DNA of 64,000 nt, taken from NCBI RefSeq assembly GCF_900156315.1, contig NZ_FTNI01000017.1, positions 62,001 through 126,000 on the forward strand. The letters run 5' to 3'. The position numbers and the translations under genes were made by a program. The notes beneath the pieces were generated by a model, which did no database searches, was not told where the DNA came from, and saw nothing but the letters and a program-made list of their open reading frames with translations. This DNA comes from Microbispora rosea. Lineage in GTDB: Bacteria; Actinomycetota; Actinomycetes; Streptosporangiales; Streptosporangiaceae. How positions within the stretch are numbered: position 1 is the stretch's first letter; each line of letters opens with the position of its first letter. Positions 26,593-35,820 of this stretch are shown here, in pieces.

Positions 26593-26711
26593 CCGGACAT
26601 GCCACCATGGAGGGTGGCTGGTCCGCCAGCCTCGGGAGGGCCCGCCGAGCGCGAGGCGAGGCGGACGGCCCGCCCGATCAGCAGTCAGTCATCTTGTCGA
26701 AACGGACCTCG

Positions 26712-28535
<1,824 letters not shown>

Positions 28536-28602
28536 GCGTCCCTGGTTTGACCAGAACTTAATCGCATCGCGGAGAAATATGACCATCGGTTAACGTTTGG
28601 TC

Positions 28603-29250
28603 ATGCGCATCCTCTCTGTGAACGTGGGCCGGGCCGTGGACGCCGACTGGGCCGGCAACCTGCGGCGCACCGCCATCGACAAGCGGAAGATCGAGGGCCG
28701 GGTCGCCGTGCGCGAGAACGGCCTGGCGGGCGACGAGCGCGCCGATGTCGCCAACCACGGCCACCCGGACCAGGCGGTGTACGCGTACGCGCGGGAGGAC
28801 TACGACTGGTGGGAGCCGCTCATGGGCCGCGACCTGCGTGACGGCGAGTTCGGGGAGAATCTCACGACGTCCGGGGCCGACGTGACCGGCGCGGTCCTCG
28901 GGGAGCGGTGGCGGATCGGCACGGCCGTCCTGGAGGTCACCGCCCCCCGCGTCCCCTGCGTGGTGTTCCGCAACTGGCTGGACGAGCGCGGCTGGGTGAA
29001 GCGCTTCACCGACGCGAACCGCACCGGGGCGTACTTCCGGGTGGTCGAGCAGGGCGATCTCGGCGCCGGTGACGAGATCGAGGTGCTCCACCGGCCCTCG
29101 GGCGGTGTGACGATCGCCGAGTCGTTCCGGGCCTACCACGGCGACCGGGATCTGCTGCTGCAGATCCTCGATCTTCCCGGCCACAGTGACAAGTGGGACC
29201 GGGTCGCCGAGCGCGTGCTCGGAGACCGTAGCGGCGTCGTCGCATCCTGA
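28603..29250 (+). CDS. MOSC-domain protein (YiiM-like)
   Basis: A 215-aa protein from ATG 28603. The MOSC beta-barrel features GLAGDERADVANHGHPDQAVYAY and the conserved catalytic-type Cys in APRVPCVVFRNW, and the fold ends with a helical 3-alpha domain typical of YiiM proteins. MOSC domains bind the molybdenum cofactor sulfur; YiiM relatives reduce N-hydroxylated base analogues such as 6-hydroxylaminopurine. No other cofactor gene is nearby. A gap of 67 bp separates it from lepA. Confidence 0.85.
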   Translation: MRILSVNVGRAVDADWAGNLRRTAIDKRKIEGRVAVRENGLAGDERADVANHGHPDQAVYAYAREDYDWWEPLMGRDLRDGEFGENLTTSGADVTGAVLGERWRIGTAVLEVTAPRVPCVVFRNWLDERGWVKRFTDANRTGAYFRVVEQGDLGAGDEIEVLHRPSGGVTIAESFRAYHGDRDLLLQILDLPGHSDKWDRVAERVLGDRSGVVAS

Positions 29251-29323
29251 TCACGAAATGCCCGCCGGTTCCGGCCTCTCGATGACGCTCTCGGTTCGAG
29301 GGCGCCGTTCGCGGTGACCTCGG

Positions 29324-30013
29324 TCACGCGGGCAGGAGGCTGATGTCGCCGGAACCGGCGCGGGCGACGACCCTGTGCGGCGAGTTCTGATCGGTCGCCA
29401 CCGAGACCGTCGTCTCGCCGGACTTCGCCTCGGCGTCCACGTTGTACGGCCCACCGGGAAGCGTGATCTTCGCGGTTCCCGAGCCGGTCACCAGGTCGAT
29501 GGTGTCGGGAGCGGTGGCGAACTTCAGCGTGGTGTCACCCGAGCCCGCCTCGACTGTGAGACCCGCGCCCGTCAGCCCGGCGCCCTCCAGGTCTCCGGAG
29601 CCCACCTTCGCCTTGATCGGATTGCCCAGGGCTCTGAGGTGGATGTCGCCGGATCCGGTCTCCACTTCTGTCCGCATGCCCTTGGGCACGCGGATGTCGT
29701 AGTCCACCGAGCAGTTGTCCATGGCGTGCGGGCAGTCGTACGTGATCACAAGTGCATCGCCGTCCATCTTGTGCTCGGTGGTGGGCTTGCCCGAGGACCA
29801 GTGGAGGGTTTCGCTCACCGTGACGACACCGCCGGCCGCTTCGCTGATCACGATGTCACCCGCACCGCCCAACACGACCAGCCTGGCCGCCTTCTCCTTC
29901 GCCTCGTAATCGAGGGTCGCCTGGTTGGCTGCCTGAGTGACGTCCTTCAACCCGCATCCGGACAGCAGAGCCGCGGTTGCCAGCAGTCCACCCGCCACCA
30001 TCGCCATCTTCAT
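29324..30013 (-). CDS. DUF4097-type beta-solenoid lipoprotein (copy 2)
   Basis: A 229-aa protein from ATG 30013 (MKMAMVAGGLLATAALLSGC). It has a lipoprotein signal with lipobox LLSGC. It shares the order of motifs with the lipoprotein at 11.5 kb: VSETLHWSSGKP, DNCSVDYDIRVPKG, then G-S-G-D turns (ETGSGDIHL, KVGSGDLEG, EAGSGDTTL, VTGSGTAKI, RAGSGDISL). The two copies are clearly paralogous but diverged. The function is unknown. The gene sits 71 bp downstream of the broken chitinase's 3' end on the opposite side of a short gap, on the same strand. Confidence 0.82.
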   Translation of the reverse strand: MKMAMVAGGLLATAALLSGCGLKDVTQAANQATLDYEAKEKAARLVVLGGAGDIVISEAAGGVVTVSETLHWSSGKPTTEHKMDGDALVITYDCPHAMDNCSVDYDIRVPKGMRTEVETGSGDIHLRALGNPIKAKVGSGDLEGAGLTGAGLTVEAGSGDTTLKFATAPDTIDLVTGSGTAKITLPGGPYNVDAEAKSGETTVSVATDQNSPHRVVARAGSGDISLLPA

Positions 30014-30128
30014 GCAGACGATCATGCCGTCCAGCGAGAGGCTGACGCAGTAGGGCATACCCCCGTATGTCCCGTACGGGGCTCCCGACCACGGCAGGGG
30101 CCCAGCCGGACCCCCGCCGCACGGCCGA

Positions 30129-31256
30129 TCAGCGGAGGACGGAGTAGAGGGCGGTGGTGAGGGAGGCCTTGGCGTCGTCCTGGTCGATGGACCACAGCAT
30201 GGAGCCGCCGAGGCCCTTGAGGCGGATGTAGGCGGCCTTCTCCAGCATGACGGCGGGGTCGTCGTAGGACCAGAACTCGTTGCCGTCGTACAGCCACAGG
30301 GTGCCGGTGAGCAGGTCGCGGTAGCGCTTGCCGGGCTTGTTGACGAGGTTCTTGTAGTCGTCGCTGCCGGGGGCCCAGGTGCCGGGGGCGGGGCCGGTGG
30401 CGGTGGCGTACCGGCCGTCGCCGCCGGAGGTGACCCCGGTCCAGCCCTGGCCGTACGCGGGGACGCCGATGACGATCTTGCTCTTGGGTGCGCCGCGTCC
30501 GACGTAGTCGCGTACGGTCTGGTCGACGCTGAACTTCACGTCGTTGGGGTCGCGCCGGTCGGTGAGCAGGTTGGCCTGGTGGCCGGTGCGGTTCTCCCAG
30601 GGGCCGTGCAGGTCGTAGCCCTGGACAGTGGCGAAGTCGAGCTGGTCGAAGACCTTCCGCACCTCGAAGCCGGCGTCGATCTTGGCTGCGGCGGCGGGGA
30701 GGAAGGCGGTCAGTTGGTCGCGCCGGTCGTGGGCCTTCATCTGGCGGCGCAGTTCGGCCAGGAACAGGGTGAAGTTCTGCTTGTCCTCGGGGCGGATGAC
30801 GTTGCCGTCGTTTCCAGCGGAGCCCGGCCATTCCCAGTCGAGGTCGATTCCGTCGAACACGCCGGCGGCGGCGCCGGGAGGCAGGCCGGGCAGGTTGCCC
30901 TTGAGCCACAGGTCGACGCAGGAGGCGGCGAGCTTGGCGCGGGACTCGGGGGTGAGGACGGCGTCGGAGAAGTATCGGGAGCCGGTCCAGCCGCCGAGGG
31001 AGATCAGGACCTTGAGGCCGGGGTGGCGGGCCTTGAGCTTCTTGAGCTGGCCGAGGTTGCCCTTGAGCTGCTGGTCGTCGGTGTCGGCGACGCCGTCGAC
31101 GCTCTGCTCGGCGGGAACGGGGCGCTGCCAGTCGGCCCAGGGGTCGGCGGAGTAGCAGGTGCCCTCGGGGCCGACGAACCCGAAGGCGTAGTTGATGTGG
31201 GTCAGCTTCCCGGCGGCGCCGCTGGCCTCTACGTCCTTCACGTGGAAGTTCCGTCC
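30129..31256 (-). pseudogene. Secreted GH18 chitinase, 3' (catalytic) fragment, disrupted by the element
   Basis: The frame from the GGA codon at 31256 encodes 375 residues: GRNFHVKDV, then LTHINYAFGFV, the SLGGWTGS strand and the catalytic motif FDGIDLDWEWPG (D-x-x-D-x-D-x-E complete), then LWLYDGNEFWSYDD and GGSMLWSIDQDD. This is a subfamily-A chitinase lacking its signal peptide and first strand. An in-frame TAG (31257-31259) precedes it; a GTG at 31241 could start translation internally, but the product would not be exported. The missing part is at 39428-39561, on the same strand, and joins in frame. All catalytic residues visible are intact, so the break looks recent or reversible. Confidence 0.93.
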
Positions 31257-31270
31257 CTAGTACCGCCCTT
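31241..31270 (-). other. Attachment site attR (chitinase 3' junction)
   Basis: The chromosome/element boundary has the core GG at 31255-31256 (minus-strand sense). On the chitinase side ACGGAACTTCCACG continues the gene; on the element side the arm is AAGGGCGGTACTAG (31257-31270). The only sequence shared with the other junction is GG, as expected for a serine integrase. Confidence 0.85.
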
Positions 31271-31816
31271 AGCGCAACATGTCATTGCTGGAATGTCGGC
31301 CCGGGGCTTGGCGGCCACAATCCAGCGCGATTTCCCGTCTGACGTGCTCCGATGCCGTCATGCCGCCGTAGTTCGCGCCGTCAGGCCCTTACCGCCAAGC
31401 CCGGAGAAGCCGGCAAACGATCACGTAACGGCGAGGATCTTCTCTACAAGGTCAAGGGGCTCGCTTCGCTCGCCCGCGGCCGCTCGGCGGCCTGGCGGGC
31501 TTGCGCATGCGGCCCTGGGGGGCCGTACGCGCTCGCCGCCGCCCGCGGCCAACGGTTGCTACAACGGCGCTGCCAGCGTGGCGGACTCTCTGGCTTAGCC
31601 ATCTAGCTATCTCTTTCGTCGTCCAACGTCTGCGCCATCGCACTGCGCTAGTCGAAATCCCTAGCGTTAGCGATTTTCGTAAGCACACATACATTCGCTC
31701 GCTGGATGTCGTACGCTAAGTACCTGTACGTTGCAGGTACGAGAAGGCGGTCGGCCCGGCGTGCACACCATGACCGACCGCCACTGAGTGCGGTGCTGGA
31801 CTGGCAGATGCCCTAG
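31257..31816. other. Left end of element, non-coding, possible origin/transfer locus
   Basis: A gap of 560 bp without a supported gene. It contains a very G+C-rich, palindrome-rich patch at about 31457-31560, with GCTCGCTTCGCTCGC followed by GCGGCCGC-type dyads. It then becomes A/T-richer with a dyad CGAAATC/GATTTTCG (31653-31679). Such structure fits an origin, single-strand origin or transfer site, but nothing identifies which. Confidence 0.4.
31720..31740. promoter_or_regulatory. Inverted repeat GTACCTG-N7-CAGGTAC
   Basis: Perfect 7-bp arms at 31720-31726 and 31734-31740. The GTACCT half-site also occurs in the tandem palindromes before the GntR-type gene (35292-35310), so this may be a second binding site of the same regulator at the left end of the element. 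Confidence 0.45.
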
Positions 31817-31951
31817 CTACATGTCGAGGTGGTGCAACACTTCGACGATCCGCAGAATTGCCATGATCACAGTAGCGAGAGCAGATGCCAGCAGCACCCA
31901 CCACTCAAGGTCCCTCCTAGGCTTTCGCCTGTGTTCAGCCAACGGCTTCAC
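31817..31951 (-). CDS. Small single-span membrane protein, 44 aa
   Basis: A GTG at 31951 directly behind AGGGAGGGG opens a frame of 44 residues ending in TAG at 31817. The N-terminal 16 residues are basic (KPLAEHRRKPRR), followed by one clear transmembrane helix (WWVLLASALATVIMAILRIVEVL) and a short polar tail. The orientation rule predicts an N-in topology. It resembles the small membrane proteins often encoded on actinomycete plasmids and integrative elements, but I recognise no family. The spacing between Shine-Dalgarno and GTG is short, which lowers confidence. Confidence 0.5.
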   Translation of the reverse strand: MKPLAEHRRKPRRDLEWWVLLASALATVIMAILRIVEVLHHLDM

Positions 31952-32143
31952 CCCCTCCCTGTGGAAATCTGCTGTCCGGACAGCGCTTAGCAGAAGGAGG
32001 GCGTGCAGCGAGGCCTTACGAAGGACCAGTCCTAGACTAAGCCGTCAGGTTACCCCTGGTGCGGAAATCGTCTAAATGACGGCCTTCCCTTGTTACTTAC
32101 GTCCGAATTGCGTATATATGACTGCTCCCGCCGTATCTCCCCG

Positions 32144-32420
32144 CCCCCGCTGCTCGATTGTTCGTGGCCCTTGGTCGGTGTCAACGCCGTCTGTGCGGGT
32201 TGGATGTGGGGTTGCGGTGTACGTCGTTGGTGGACGGACACGCCAGGACGGCATTGACACCTCGGTCGGGCCACTGACGTCGGCAGCTATCGGGGGCGGG
32301 GGAGGAGTGGCACGGGGCGCAAACACAGGTGCGGCCCCGCCCGAATGAGCGGGGCCGCGTGAGCGCTGGACCGTCTATCGCATCTCACCGAGCAGCAGGG
32401 CATGCCACACCCTGCGCGCC
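32144..32420. repeat. 277-bp direct repeat, copy R1
   Basis: Matches 34336-34612 without gaps; I count about 18 mismatches, roughly 93% identity. Three frames stay open in both copies, but the substitutions change amino acids in each, so coding is unlikely. It ends with a 10-bp GC hairpin and the 3' tail of the 99-aa gene family. The region 31952-32143 before it has no supported gene. Confidence 0.9.
32331..32358 (-). terminator. Hairpin in R1
   Basis: A perfect 10-bp stem, GCGGCCCCGC with GCGGGGCCGC, and an 8-base loop. On the minus strand it lies just after the stop of the decayed 99-aa gene copy, so it would have ended that transcript. It may also stop read-through from the cargo cassette. 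Confidence 0.65.
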
Positions 32421-32560
32421 GTCTCAAATCGGTGAGTCTGCTCGACCTCCGGGATCGGCTCGGCCTGCTTAGTCTTGTGGATGAACGCCTGCCCGCCGAC
32501 GGGGAGTAGCTCGTAGACGACAGCCCGGCAGGCGTAGGCCCAAGACGAGACCGTGGCGGC
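32375..32560 (-). pseudogene. 5'-truncated copy of the 99-aa element gene
   Basis: Sixty-one codons without a start, immediately preceded by an in-frame TGA. The text SWAYACRAVVYELL, GGQAFIHKTKQ and ARRVWHALLLGEMR is homologous to residues about 40-99 of the intact protein at 34567-34866. The first 40 residues are missing. DNA identity to the intact gene is much lower upstream of position 32420 than in the non-coding part of the repeat, so this is a diverged remnant, not a fresh duplication. Confidence 0.8.
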
Positions 32561-32652
32561 TCACAGCGCGTCGGGCGGCCAACTGGCCGGGCGTGCGCTC
32601 CCCGGCCGGTCCCGGCCCGCGCTGCACCGCGGCATCGTGAGACCCTGGCAGC

Positions 32653-33210
32653 CTAAAAGTCACGCATTACCGGCATCGACGGCTGCTCCGATTCCCTGCC
32701 GTCTACAGTGACAGATTTCAGGATCAGGTTGAATAGGAACACCAGACGTACGAACTTTAGGGCGGCTATCGCCAACGCTATCTCGAATATCCACTGTGAT
32801 CCTCGGGTGACTGTTTTCTCTCCGTCTATGGACATCGCCACTATGCAGAGGAACGCAGAGACCAGAAGCCAGCTTGTTATACTTATCCAGTTGATTCTTA
32901 TTGTGCGCCCGTACATCTCCCGAAGGACATGCACAATGGGTCCCGATGAACTCCCGTATTGGGCTATCGCTGTGCCGGCGAAGCCAGCTATGAGAGACAT
33001 GACGCCCGCGCCAGCCGCATAAACGGCTACACGGTTGCTTGCTGGGCTCCACGAGAGGACATCTCCATGCCCCCACTTCACGACTTCGATGAAGTGAAGT
33101 GCGACGATGGCGATGGCTAGAAGATCAGTGGAGGGGTGGTCGCTCCAGAAGTTGCCTAGACGTGTAGTGAGTAACACCATCTTGCTGCGGCGCTGGACGT
33201 CCTTGCCCAT
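32653..33210 (-). CDS. Cargo cassette: 4-TM membrane protein, 185 aa
   Basis: ATG 33210 is preceded by GGAGGTGGGAGCTC, a strong ribosome-binding site. Four hydrophobic segments are visible at residues about 30-47, 62-90, 108-130 and 141-165, with charged loops and a polar C-terminal tail (VTVDGRESEQPSMP). No catalytic motif is seen. G+C and codon use are clearly lower than the chromosome. It is 56 bp downstream of the 296-aa gene on the same strand, so the two form an operon. Small multi-span proteins paired with a cytosolic sensor often act as membrane-damaging effectors in anti-phage systems; that role here is inference only. Confidence 0.75.
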   Translation of the reverse strand: MGKDVQRRSKMVLLTTRLGNFWSDHPSTDLLAIAIVALHFIEVVKWGHGDVLSWSPASNRVAVYAAGAGVMSLIAGFAGTAIAQYGSSSGPIVHVLREMYGRTIRINWISITSWLLVSAFLCIVAMSIDGEKTVTRGSQWIFEIALAIAALKFVRLVFLFNLILKSVTVDGRESEQPSMPVMRDF

Positions 33211-33266
33211 GAGCTCCCACCTCCGTCAGTCACCTCCAGTTTAGGGATCGCCTACGACAATTTCCG

Positions 33267-34157
33267 TTATCGCAGCTCATCGCCTAGAGCGTCGATGGCG
33301 CGGAGGATGGCGGTCACTGCGGACTGGATCCTGATCGGGTTCCCCTCGTCATCGGTGACGCTGACGTCCATTTTCTTGGCTAGGCGATTTTCTAGTAGAT
33401 TGACTGGCTCGTATTCAGGCTTGCCCTTATCGTTGAAGTTAATCAACTCGGCAACAGCGAACTTGAAGTCCGTTGAAAGGAGGCCGCGCGCGGTTTCTAG
33501 GATCTGGATGCGTTCCTCATCGTGGTCTCTTTTTACTCTCCCGGATACGCGGACGATTAGCTCCACCTCGACGTCCCCGTGTTCCTCCGTTATTCCTCTC
33601 GCTGCGGAGAATAGTCCGTTGCTCTGGCGAGTAGCACGGATTTGGTCTCGCGTCAGCTTGACTCGTACCAGTTTCGCCTGAGCTGCACCATTGAGCTTTG
33701 CGAGAATGTCTTTGCTTACAACGGGCCCAACGGTAATGAACTTATCGAAGATCTTGTGTGCATTCAGCCATGCGGCTATGGATGCGGGACGAGGAGAAGC
33801 TTGCGATCCTAGGACGAATCCGAAGATGTTGGTGTCGGGGACGAAGGAGGCGACTGAGATCTCTACCCAGGGCTTCTGAACGTCAGTCTCATTGTCGATG
33901 ATTTCATCGGCGTTTACGTCAAGGGAAGGAACACCTTCCACTCGGGACCGCGCCAAAACGAAGTGGTCTCGGTCCAGATAGGTATACGTTTTTCCCCAAT
34001 GCGCTACATCCCACAGTTCGTGCTCACGTTGCGTCACAGGCTGCTGTGCCAGACGTGCGAGCACCTTCTCCCACGGGAGGGGCTGCGGAAACGATCTACC
34101 GTTCTCGTCCATGATCTCGTAGAAGGATACGGTCTTCTTCTTGATCTTGGTCGCCAT
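33267..34157 (-). CDS. Cargo cassette: soluble protein of unknown family, 296 aa (DUF6731-like?)
   Basis: A 296-aa protein beginning MATKIKKKTVSFYEIMDENG, with GAGGAAGCGAG about 15 bases upstream. No signal or membrane span. The N-terminal half is mixed alpha/beta with FVLARSRVEGVPSL; the centre contains LVRVKLTRDQIRATRQSNG and VEVELIVRVSGRVKRDHDEERIQIL. The K-x-V-x-F-Y-E-I start and overall plan recall uncharacterised DUF6731/DUF4747-type proteins, but I cannot confirm this. It is A/T-richer than the flanking chromosome, indicating horizontal origin. First gene of the two-gene cassette lying between the 277-bp repeats. Confidence 0.75.
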   Translation of the reverse strand: MATKIKKKTVSFYEIMDENGRSFPQPLPWEKVLARLAQQPVTQREHELWDVAHWGKTYTYLDRDHFVLARSRVEGVPSLDVNADEIIDNETDVQKPWVEISVASFVPDTNIFGFVLGSQASPRPASIAAWLNAHKIFDKFITVGPVVSKDILAKLNGAAQAKLVRVKLTRDQIRATRQSNGLFSAARGITEEHGDVEVELIVRVSGRVKRDHDEERIQILETARGLLSTDFKFAVAELINFNDKGKPEYEPVNLLENRLAKKMDVSVTDDEGNPIRIQSAVTAILRAIDALGDELR

Positions 34158-34335
34158 CGGAGTGGTCTCGCTTCCTCGCGGTGTAGGAAATTTGCATGAA
34201 TTTTACAGCAACACGAGGTAAGTGCAGCCCTGGTTATCGGCATAGCGCCTGAGGGGATAGTTGCGTCTTCTTGGCTTATGGCATGAATGATTCCCATTCG
34301 TCCTGGAACGTGCCAATGAACGTAGATTGTGCCTG

Positions 34336-34612
34336 CCCCCGCTGCTCGATTGTTCGTGGCCCTTGGTCGGCGTCAACGCCGTCTGTGCGGGTTGGGTGCT
34401 GGGTGGCGGTGTACGTCGTTGGTGGACGGACACGCGAAGACGGCATTGACACCTCGGTCGGGCCACTGATGTCGGCAGCTATCGGGGGCGGGGGAGGAGT
34501 GGCGCGGGTCGTAGACACAGATGCGGCCCCGCCCGAGTGAGCGGGGCCGCATGAGCGCTGGACCGTCTATCGCATCTCGCCGAGCAGCAGGGCATGCCAT
34601 ACCCTGCGTGCC
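34336..34612. repeat. 277-bp direct repeat, copy R2
   Basis: Second copy of the repeat at 32144-32420, same orientation and length. It lies downstream of the intact 99-aa gene (its last 46 bp are that gene's 3' end) and upstream of the cargo cassette on the minus strand. The stretch from 34158 to 34335 before it should carry the cassette promoter; TGTAAAAT at about 34200 (minus strand) is a possible -10. Confidence 0.9.
34523..34550 (-). terminator. Hairpin terminator after the 99-aa gene (R2)
   Basis: A perfect 10-bp GC stem (34523-34532 with 34541-34550) with an 8-base loop, 16 bp after the stop codon of the gene at 34567-34866 on the minus strand. Identical stem to that in R1. Confidence 0.75.
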
Positions 34613-34866
34613 TCCTCTATGGGCCAGCGGTGTGTCTCTTTGACCTTTGGTGTCGGCTCGGTCTGGGTGGTCTTGCGGATGAACGCCTGCCCGCCGGCCT
34701 GGAGCAGTTCGTAGACGACGGCCCGGCAGTCGCAGGTCCAGGCGAGCGCTCGCACGCGCTCGACCCCTTCGAACGGCTTGTGCCATACGAGTTTCACGTG
34801 ATCTTTTTGGCGCATCTCCCAGTGCGGACTCAGGCACTCGTCCGGGTCCACGACGGTGGCTGCCAT
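34567..34866 (-). CDS. Small element protein, 99 aa
   Basis: A 99-residue soluble protein (MAATVVDPDECLSPHW start) with CDCRAVVYELLQAGGQAFIRKT in the middle and RWPIEEARRVWHALLLGEMR at the end. Short proteins with this ending are common beside rep genes of actinomycete integrative elements as I recall them, but no function is known. It lies 13 bp after the 113-aa gene, in one operon, and ends at a terminator. A decayed copy of its 3' part is at 32375-32560. Confidence 0.75.
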   Translation of the reverse strand: MAATVVDPDECLSPHWEMRQKDHVKLVWHKPFEGVERVRALAWTCDCRAVVYELLQAGGQAFIRKTTQTEPTPKVKETHRWPIEEARRVWHALLLGEMR

Positions 34867-34879
34867 CAGAATCGCCGCC

Positions 34880-35221
34880 TCACCGTGCCCCGCCGTTGGC
34901 CCAGCCGACGATCCACCGGACGGTGGACTGCGGTTGGTCGACCGAGGGCAGCGGAACCACGGTCCCGGACGTCGGCAGCTTGATCAGGAAGCGGCGCGGC
35001 TTGTTCTCCTGATCGATGGTGACCGTCGCGACCTGTCCGCCGAAGTCGTAGACGTCCAGCTCACAGCCCGTTTTCTCCTGCACCGGGAAGCCGGTCATCC
35101 GCAGGGTGATGTGGCTGATGAACCGCGTGCGGACCCCTTGGGATCGGAGCAGGTCGCCGAGGGTGGCCAGGATGCCCGCCTGTTGGTTGGCGGTTCGGTT
35201 GCCGTTTGTGATCTGGCGCAT
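34880..35221 (-). CDS. Small element protein, 113 aa
   Basis: ATG 35221 follows GGGAGAGAC; the in-frame upstream extension lacks a site. The protein is MRQITNGNRTANQQAGIL... with an N-terminal helix (ILATLGDLLRSQGV) and a beta-rich remainder (CELDVYDFGGQVATVTIDQ, RRFLIKLPTSGTV). No motif is recognised. It is divergent from the GntR-type regulator across tandem palindromes, so it is probably under that regulator's control, and it is the first gene of an operon with the 99-aa gene. Confidence 0.7.
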   Translation of the reverse strand: MRQITNGNRTANQQAGILATLGDLLRSQGVRTRFISHITLRMTGFPVQEKTGCELDVYDFGGQVATVTIDQENKPRRFLIKLPTSGTVVPLPSVDQPQSTVRWIVGWANGGAR

Positions 35222-35291
35222 GTCTCTCCCGTCTGTCTCGCTGACGGGTTGAGCGTACGCCAACCTTCCTACTCCTACCTAGCCCTTGTTA

Positions 35292-35310
35292 TAGGTACCT
35301 CTAGGTACCT
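35292..35310. promoter_or_regulatory. Tandem palindromic operators TAGGTACCT x2
   Basis: TAGGTACCT at 35292-35300 and 35302-35310; each contains the perfect palindrome AGGTACCT, and the centres are one helical turn (10 bp) apart. They lie in the divergent promoter between the 113-aa gene and the GntR-type gene, which suggests autoregulation and control of the divergent operon. Confidence 0.6.
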
Positions 35311-35352
35311 GTGGTAACGACATGGAACGCTTTCGTTCCTACTCTTGAGCCC

Positions 35353-35622
35353 GTGATCGAGTTCCGGCCTGACCAGCTCAAATGGGAAGCCGTCCTCGAA
35401 GAGATACGACGGCGTATCCGGACGGGCGAATACCAGGTGGGACACCCCATCCCTGGTGAACCCCGCATGGCCGAGGAGTTCGGCATCGCCAAGGGCACCG
35501 CACGCCGCGTCATCAACGAACTGCTCAAAGCCGGAGACGTCTACACCGTGCTCGGCAAGGGAACCTTCGTCGCCGACCCCGAGACCGGCGGCCCACCCCG
35601 GAGAGACACCGAAGACGAGTGA
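35353..35622 (+). CDS. GntR-type winged-helix regulator without effector domain, 89 aa
   Basis: A GTG at 35353 (MIEFRPDQLKWEAV) gives 89 residues; a longer frame from 35311 would overlap the promoter. It is a bare GntR wing-helix: EEIRRRIRTGEYQVGHPIPGE, then MAEEFGIAKGTARRVINELLKAG and VLGKGTFVA. The C-terminal ligand domain of full GntR proteins is absent. Such KorSA/TraR-like repressors hold plasmid-type replication and transfer genes silent in actinomycete elements. The gene is followed at once by a strong terminator. Confidence 0.85.
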   Translation: MIEFRPDQLKWEAVLEEIRRRIRTGEYQVGHPIPGEPRMAEEFGIAKGTARRVINELLKAGDVYTVLGKGTFVADPETGGPPRRDTEDE

Positions 35623-35650
35623 AGGCCCCCGAACGAATCGGGGGCCTTCA
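35620..35650 (+). terminator. Strong hairpin terminator overlapping the GntR-type stop codon
   Basis: A perfect 13-bp stem (35620-35632 with 35638-35650) and a 5-base ACGAA loop; the TGA stop codon is the first part of the stem. It can work in both directions and separates the regulator from the convergent rep gene. Confidence 0.85.
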
Positions 35651-35820
35651 GCCTTCTATCGGTTGTCAGCGAGACGATGGAAGGCGCACCCAGCGTAGAG
35701 CCCATGGGCCAAGGGCAGTAGCGTTCCGCCGTGGCGCCGCCGGCCCAACCGCTTCGCGGCCCTTCGGGTGCCTACGGCATTGCGCCGGCCGCACCACTCC
35801 CGCCCACACATCCGGCAAGG

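Noticed and set aside
31241..31241. GTG start as a complete short chitinase gene
   Set aside because: The frame continues upstream to the element boundary with conserved chitinase residues, and the signal peptide lies at the other end of the element.
32076..32348. Three overlapping open frames within R1 and the matching ones in R2
   Set aside because: Differences between R1 and R2 alter residues in each frame, so none shows coding constraint.
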